Origin: Oryzias latipes | Lineage: Eukaryota > Chordata > Actinopteri > Beloniformes > Adrianichthyidae | DNA: 64,000 nt | NCBI RefSeq assembly: GCF_002234675.1 | Contig: NC_019879.2 | Coordinates: 25,604,773-25,668,772, forward strand | Direction: 5' to 3' | In this document: positions 57,311 to 64,000 of the stretch, in pieces | Numbering within the stretch: the first letter of the stretch is position 1 | How the letters are laid out: each line of letters begins with the position of its first letter | Notes under the pieces: model-generated | Databases searched by the model: none | Told to the model about the DNA's origin: nothing | The model's input: the letters and a program-made list of their open reading frames with translations, nothing else | Made by a program: the position numbers and the translations under genes

Positions 57311-57319
57311 ATCTTCCAT

Positions 57320-58595
57320 CCAACTTATCTTCTGAAATCCCTTCTATACTTCTGTTTATCTGGGTAAGGGGAGTTTAGTCCGTCCTACAATGAAAAAAAA
57401 CTAATCCCATTTATCAAAAGAGTGAAAGCAGAATAACAGGATCTCAGTGACCAGGAGTGTTCAGCCCTGGTCTATTGTCTCTTTAAAGAATCCATCGAGC
57501 CGAGAGGAAAGTGATCTCAACAGCTGCTTGGTGGATGGCCCAGAATAACACTCTCGATCCCTGGAGAATCAATCCTAATGTCTTTGTTATGCTTCTGACT
57601 TTTTTCTTCATTTTCCTCAGTTCAAACTTCAAATATTTCTCCACTGGCTAGAAATCATCCAATTTCTATTCTCCTCAGCAGGGAGGGTAAACCAAGCCAG
57701 AAAAAGCAAGGTACTGTCAATGCAATAGTGCTCAGATCCCTGCAGTAATTATCCTGTGCTTCCCTTCTCTGCTATGTGCCCGTCTGTTCAGTAGGTGTAA
57801 TCACCGGACATATGGTACAGTGCAGGTACATTCTCTGCATTTGTCAGAGCATGCACACAGACAAAGTTGAGTATCTATTTATTGATTAAGGTGTTTAAAT
57901 CCATTGTGCACAGCTCAGGTTCTCCAGCTCCAATTTGCACCCCACTGTTAAGGGAGTGAAGCAAGAGAAGCTAATCATTTCAGGCTTGTGTGGTACTTTT
58001 GCAACACAGCCTTCATAAGCAACAGAGACATCTGAGGCAGGGGCATGCATAAAACACCAGTGCTATGAAATATAAATATTGAGTGTAGACTTTATTTGAA
58101 TAATATTGTGCCTTTGAACTAATTCGAATAAACTCTGTGAGGAAATGTTCCTGCTTTTAAATCACTCTTTTTTGTGATCTCCAAATTATTTGTGTTTTTC
58201 ATAATAACATTGCAATTATGTTATCATAAATGATGGGCTGAAGAGTATTAAATCTCAATATAAAAATCCATCTGCCACCGGGATGGCAGTCAAATGACTA
58301 GCAGCCCCCCAGACATTTAACTGTCAACTACGTGTCAGCAAACTCTCAGAAATATTCTCTCCAGGTGTCAAAGTCAACTAAATGATAGAGAAATGAGCGG
58401 AGTGGAGGAAAATCTCACCTTTGATTCACAAAACTTCCATTAAAAGTACATCTGACATTTGTCATGTAACAGAACTGGGCCGACACCCTTAGAGACAGCC
58501 GATGAAAGATGTCCGCACTGCTCTGAATGATAAAAAACACTTAAAAAGACTTTGGGGGTGCTCAGTTTTTAAATTAAACTCATAAAATACTTCTA
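57320..58595. other. MYO16 intron, nothing recognised
   Basis: Repeat-poor sequence without exon features; possible regulatory content is untested. Confidence 0.3.
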
Positions 58596-58599
58596 ACCT

Positions 58600-59060
58600 A
58601 ATCCCAAAAGACTACCCAGTGCCCTGGATTTTAATGCAATTCGGACACATGCTCACTACTTTGTTTATTTCTAATCCCAAATACGACATCACCCATTTGC
58701 CAAAGTAAAAAACTAATAAGACTATTTATGAATCCATTGTGTTCTGATGATGAAAACGTAAAAAGTAAATGTAAATACAATGGTTTCTAATGACAAATTG
58801 TTCAAACACAATGCATTGTGGTTTATATTTGCTAATCTAGTGAGTGTTAATGGACACCAGTTCTTCTGGGAAGTTTCAAGGGCACTGGAGTTTGGAATTT
58901 TAGATTTGGACACCCCGACAAAATTGTGAACGCCCTGTATAGTTTACAAAGTGGCGAGTAGGGAAGTCATTCGGACACAATCTAAGTTTTGCACTCATGT
59001 AATACATCAGCTTTTTTTGATATACCCTAAAAGGCCTTTTCAAAATTGGAAATGGTTTAT
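58600..59060. mobile_element. MITE-like element ('ATTCGGACACA')
   Basis: CCAGTGCCCTGGATTTTAAT and AATTCGGACACATGCTCACT at the left, and GCCCTGTATAGTTTACAAAG, GGGAAGTCATTCGGACACAA at the right, are words of a common fish non-autonomous transposon. Exact termini were not fixed. Confidence 0.45.
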
Positions 59061-59064
59061 GTGG

Positions 59065-60215
59065 TGTAACATGTAACATTCCTTTCATGTTGTATTTTTC
59101 AAAGACCGTTTAAATTCATTTTAAGACAAATTTGTATAAAACAATATACAAAGAAATATTTTAATTATTTGCATATTATTTAACAATTTCGACTGAGACA
59201 TAATGAAGAAGAGAAAAACTTGAAATTAAACTCAGTGCCTGAACACTAGGTTCTCTTGCAGCAAACCAATTAAAATCAAAAAGACTAAAAACAGCCTTTA
59301 ACGAGGCAAGAAGAAAATAGGATTAACAGAGAAAATCAGTTTGATTTTGAAAAAACTCCACATTATAATATTTAGGGAGATCTGACATCTCAAGGTTTTA
59401 CCTCACAGATAAATATAAATAAGATGGTCGGTGAAATTTGTAGAAGCAGAAAAACCACTCATGTGTGACCACACCCAATTTTCCTTCACCTTCACTGTGG
59501 ACTGCTTTAAGATGTGTTTTAGTGCAACCATACATGATAAATAAAGGAGGGGGGCTGGAGGGTAAAGCTATTAAATCTAATAACATGCTCCAAAATGTGA
59601 TTTCTTCAAGGTGAGTAAGACATGAGTTGATCATTGTTCGATTACAACATTTAATGTGATTGCTTGTATTAGGTAATATTATATTTACTGAATAATTGAT
59701 TGCTTGTCTTTCAATACATCAACACTCTGTTAAGTTGCCAGCAAAACCCCAATTCGTGCTCTGACATCTGTGAAATTCCGTTATTTTGGGACCAGGAATG
59801 TTGATCCATCTCTATGAGCTCATTGATAAAACAACCTTTCTTTGGAGCTGAGTTTTGTTTCAACATCTTTTACTTATGGAAACTGGAAAAAAAAAAAGTC
59901 AAATACCGTGTCATTTCAGAAACATGGGCAGTCTGCCACTGTGTGATAAGCAGCCCAAGATACACAGGCTTTTATATGAATGAGGGATTTGAACAGAAAC
60001 TCATATTGAGGCGGCGTGCAAAGCTTACCTGGGGAGAGCGTGTCTGGCTTCATTATGAAATAAAAAGAAAATTGCAATAAAGCTGTAAGATGTACTTCCG
60101 AAGGCTTGGAATGTCGGGATTTGACATGATTTATAAACGAGTTTGCTTTGTTAAGAATTAAAATGGACCAAAAACATAAAAAAAATTAACTGGTACACTT
60201 TTCTGTGACATTTCT
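59065..60215. other. MYO16 intron, nothing recognised
   Basis: AT-rich; no exon or repeat border seen. Confidence 0.3.
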
Positions 60216-60219
60216 ATAA

Positions 60220-60715
60220 CGGCTTTTCCGCAATATATGGCGCACCGGATTATAATGGCTCCCGTCAATGATTGGTCTATTTTTCTGAACTTATGTCATC
60301 CATAAGGCACACCGAACTATAAGGCACAATAAGCATGACACAAAAGCAAAAGATAGGTCTGTCAGTCAGTCAGACTTTAGTAAATGCATTCACAGTAACT
60401 CTAGAACTTGTTTGTAACACACTACACATTAGGCATATTGGAAGTGTTAGCCACGTTAACATATTTGCAATACCTGTAACTGCAACACGTAAAAAATGGA
60501 CTGTTACAGCTAGAATATGACTACGCTAACCCCGAACCTTGTTAGTAACATGTAATAAAAGACACAGTCCAAGACTGCCACACATTGGCTGCGTTAATGT
60601 ATTCACCATAATTGAAACTATAAAGACAATTTACCTCACCTTGTTTGCAACAGCACATCCGGAATAAATCCATGTATAAGCGCACCTGATTATAAGGTGC
60701 GCTCTCATATTTTGA
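60220..60715. mobile_element. MITE ('GCGCACCGGATTATAA') family
   Basis: ATGGCGCACCGGATTATAAT near the left end and GCGCACCTGATTATAAGGTG near the right frame the element. Internally AACCTTGTTAGTAACA and ACTTGTTTGTAACACACTAC recur as an imperfect repeat. It is a very common fish non-autonomous DNA element with no coding sequence. Confidence 0.6.
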
Positions 60716-60734
60716 AACACAAAAGGCTATTAGA

Positions 60735-61240
60735 GGGCCTATATTATGCAAAATCAACTTTTTGAGTTTTTAGGTGTTTTTTTAGCCTTTAAGTGTTCAT
60801 TCACACATCTTAGAGCATTCCTCTAAAACCCTGCGCTCTGAGAACCAGCCCCTCCCAATCTACAAAAAACGAGTGGCCACATTGTGATGTCACAAAGTGG
60901 GGAACAGCCCCTTCCAGGAAGAGTCCGCTGCCAGCACCGTCCCTAAGAAAACATACACACAAAAACACTTTCTCAGCTGAGCTAGCTGTGTTTGCAAATG
61001 TTTGGATGTTGTTTGTTTTCGTGAGCAAAACGCGGACACGCTACCAAGGCCGGCTGTAAGTTGACATCATGCAATGGGCGGCACCTACAAGGAGGAAGGG
61101 CGGTGCGTCAGAGATTGCATCCTGCCAAAAAAACTCCTATTTAATTAGAAAAAATGGTTCTTTGACTTAAAAACACATGATTTAGTCCCTTTGAGTGTGC
61201 TTGTACGTTGCAAAATACGGTCCCCTATCATTTTTTAAAC
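60735..61240 (+). mobile_element. MITE, 'GGGCCTATATTATGC' family, copy 3 (best)
   Basis: It starts GGGCCTATATTATGCAAAAT, then GAGCATTCCTCTAAAACCCT, CCAGCCCCTCCCAATCTAC, AACAGCCCCTTCCAGGAAGA and GGATGTTGTTTGTTTTCGTG. It defines the family also found at 20362 and 50925. The right end is near TACGGTCCCC. Confidence 0.65.
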
Positions 61241-61244
61241 TACC

Positions 61245-63130
61245 ACTTGAAAGCTAGCAACATGTTTGCACCCTCACATGCCAGTGAATCATAGCAAAAA
61301 GCAAGAGAAGCAGCTCGTGCTGCAGTTTTATGTGCACACTTACTTTATTGATTGTAAGCTATGAATAATTGATTGTAATCTTGCATATTCATGGTCCCAA
61401 ATGTTGTGTATTCATCCTCTAAGCACAAATGCAGCTCAATCATAGCATGCGACTGGCCAAAAGCATCTATGAAAGTTACATCTAATCTGATGTTATTTAG
61501 TAAGTTTTTTATAAATCTGTGAATGAGATGTATATAGAGGTAGATGTGTAGAAGCCTTATTATTTATGACCACATAGGGTTATAAAAGTCTGTACGGTGT
61601 AAAAATCTGGATGTTTAGTTTTTCAGTGCAGAAAAAAAAAGCTAAGTCATGTCTTCCTGGGAATATACAGCTATTAGTGTAATAAAAGGGGTTTTTGCAT
61701 TGTCTCCCACTCCAGTCACAATTCAATCGCCTGCACCAGTTTCCATCTTGTTACCATGGAAACTCCACATATGTCTACAAGAGCTGTTTTTCCACAAAAC
61801 GACACTCGGCTTTGCGTGTTCCATGTCCACCGTCACAAAGCTCTGACAGAGAAGAAGCACGCACTCACCATTGTTTGTCTGCCTTAGCATAGAATCAGTG
61901 TTGACAGGACACTTGGTTTTCCCTTCACCCAAGTCCAACTCGAACTTGGCCCAGTTCTAAGGTTCTAACAAGCCCATCCTTCAAGCAGTCCTGATTTCTG
62001 CTGCTAAATAAAATGCATGACCTCCTATTGGAAACCAAAAGAACACATATTCAAGACTTGAGACCTTAGTAAAGTTTAATCGAATGCCAAATGACATTTA
62101 AAGATTAAACTTGAAATGACTTTTGTTGCTGTGGGAGACCTGTTTTTACTACCTCATTGTAAATCCTAATCGTTCATAGAAAAGTTCAGTCCACTGCATT
62201 CAGATTCTAGTCATTTTTTAATGACTTTAGGTCAAGAAGATATAGGAAACCCTTGAGAATTGTCTGTCCTGGAGTCTTAAATGCTATTACCTAAGTTACT
62301 TATTGTTACTACAGAGTAGTTTGGAACTAAGCCGGCAATTTGAATATTTATCCAGGATCCTGACCCACTCCACTGTTTTAATGCTTCATGATTAACCTAA
62401 TTACCTTTCTGAGGAGGGGCGTCTCGCTTGTCCATTCGTTACTCATGTTCTCTATATTAATATAGAGATATTAATTAAAAGTATATATTTGTAAACAACT
62501 CAAGTTATTAACTAAAAAGACATCAATCCATTCATGCTTCTTTTACTGTAGAATGGCAAGCTTTAGCAGAGATGTTGGGGCACTTTCAACATTTCTTCCT
62601 TTCACAGTTATAGCTTGGCAGCTTTTTTCTGCAATAGAGCTTGTCAATCAAAACGTTTTTGGTTCGATCCACTGACGTGGCGAGCTTCACGACTGGTGAG
62701 GCACTGATGCCATCAGTCAGATTTACAAATATATGTACCCAACAGAGTAGCCCATTCACTATTTGATTGGGAACAGTTAGAGTGTGTTGTTTGAAGTTTC
62801 ATTTCAGCATTTTCCATCTGTTTACAAACTGTAGCATTAAAAAAGAATCACCAAAATTCACCAAACTTTTACTTGAAATCCATGTGCCGGTCCTTCTGAA
62901 GAAACACATGGATGACCTGTTTGTAGTTTTCATTTTCTTTCTTCAGTTTTAAAAGTCTCTCTAGCTCAATGGAAATCACTGCCAGAGACGTGTCTCTACA
63001 GATTCCTGTGTTTAGACACATAATCCTCTATTTAGAAAAGGTTGCTAAACAATATTAAAGAACAACTGGATGGCTGCACTTAACTTGCTATCACTAATTC
63101 TATTATTTTTTAGTTTAGACCGCACATTCT
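61245..63130. other. MYO16 intron, no exon recognised
   Basis: No ankyrin-like coding sequence and no repeat with clear borders. Confidence 0.35.
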
Positions 63131-63133
63131 CTC

Positions 63134-63851
63134 AAACTCAAACTCAAACTTTATTTATTTATATAGCGCCTATCATTTTGGTTAAAAACACAAAGTGCTT
63201 AACATAAAAACAGATAAAACAGTCATAAAAAATGAAAGTTGTTCAAAACAGAAAACAAAGGACAATCCCACAAAGAATGTACCCCTCCCTCACCACCCCC
63301 CGCCCCCATCCCCACCCACCCAGTTACCCCAGTAGAACAGTGAACAGAAACAAATAACTGCAGTTGAAGAAGGTCTGGCTTGGTACTGCTGTGAGGAAAC
63401 AATATCATGGGGATCCATTCATTCCAAGGCCCAGCCGGACCACAGGGGCCATTACCGCAGAGCCCGCCCAACACAGGGCAGCCCAGGGCCCCATCCATGG
63501 CTATTAGACCACAGAGTGGGACCCCAGCCCGCCCAACCAGAACGGGCACCACAGCAACGGCACGCCCTACAGGTCAAGCTGGTGGTGCCCAAGAACGATG
63601 GATCCCCCAGAGGAAACACTGGAGTAAAAAACATCAGAATAAAAAATAAAAATGATCATAAAATAACAACAATAAAAATAGAAAAAGATAAAAAATAAAA
63701 TAAGATATAAGAATGTTAGTAATTAAAAAATAAAAAACGTCAGTGATTAAAACATAACCTAAGTATCATTGGTAAAATAACAATAAAAAGATTTGCATAT
63801 TAAAAACAAAGATAATAATAGTCCTTACAAGAAAATAAATAAATAAATAGA

Positions 63852-63886
<35 letters not shown>

Positions 63887-64000
63887 ATACCTCAATTAAT
63901 AAATAGATGAATAATAAAAGACATAAGGAATGATCAAAGTCATATAAAAGCCAGACTAAAAAGGTGGGTCTTGAGCCTCTTCTTAAAAACCTCTACAGTC
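63134..64000 (-). mobile_element. LINE 3' end (L2/CR1-like), open at right edge
   Basis: On the minus strand the window edge reads TVEVFKKRLKTHLFSLAFI and a stop (about 63998-63940), the usual C-terminal peptide of fish L2-like ORF2 proteins. The 3' UTR follows, with a GC-rich internal block (63270-63600) and an AAAT microsatellite. It ends with GGCGCTATATAAATAAATAA and a tail of TTTGAG repeats (63134-63160). The body of ORF2 lies outside. Clade assignment is by motif memory only. Confidence 0.65.
63826..63889 (+). repeat. (AAAT)n microsatellite within the LINE 3' UTR
   Basis: AAATAAATAAAT with one GATA interruption near 63847. It lies in the non-coding tail of the LINE. Confidence 0.85.

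Noticed and set aside
63407..63698. Overlapping Pro/Gly/Arg-rich ORFs
   Set aside because: They lie in the GC-rich 3' UTR block of a LINE.

Overview
This window is vertebrate nuclear DNA, almost certainly from a percomorph teleost. The evidence is intron-split genes with GT-AG borders, a high density of short non-autonomous DNA transposons, tRNA-type SINEs ending in GAAT repeats, LINE 3' ends typical of fish, and long tetranucleotide microsatellites. A medaka-like (Oryzias) fish is possible, but I cannot prove the species. I see no bacterial operon, CRISPR array, rRNA gene or phage.

Three protein genes are supported, all on the + strand and in the order of the human 13q33 block (ABHD13 - TNFSF13B - MYO16). 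(1) ABHD13, a membrane-anchored alpha/beta hydrolase with one coding exon (9446-10501), a probable non-coding first exon ending at 8778 and a probable long 3' UTR. (2) TNFSF13B (BAFF), reconstructed here from six coding exons between 13816 and 18090 (248 residues). It has a transmembrane stem, an RIRR furin-type site, a TNF-homology domain and a poly(A) signal at 18461. (3) The 5' end of MYO16: a short upstream coding exon (44669-44696) and the exon carrying the canonical ATG (50465-50734), which encodes the N-terminal region with an RVxF-type PP1-docking motif. The rest of MYO16 lies beyond the window, so its second intron exceeds 13 kb. LIG4, the head-to-head neighbour of ABHD13 in mammals, is not in the 8.6 kb upstream.

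The remainder is intergenic and intronic DNA rich in repeats. Region 1-8.7 kb: R4/Dong-like LINE fragment, two inverted piggyBac-type MITEs, a SINE and a nested 810-bp inverted-repeat element. 8.7-18.5 kb: ABHD13 and TNFSF13B, the latter with hAT-type MITEs in introns 2 and 5. 18.5-44 kb: the intergenic gap with microsatellites, a Harbinger-like relic, a hAT element interrupted by a solo LTR, and several copies of a local MITE family. 44-64 kb: the MYO16 5' region and its introns, with more MITEs, a SINE inside a microsatellite, and a LINE 3' end running off the right edge.

The most interesting observations are: an alternative cysteine-rich MYO16 N-terminus made by an exon whose phase fits exactly; a 57-nt phase-symmetric TNFSF13B exon with a weak donor, matching the exon skipped in mammalian delta-BAFF; an overlapping upstream ORF in the TNFSF13B leader; and a repeat family in which two copies keep a readable peptide resembling the P2X7 C-terminal domain.
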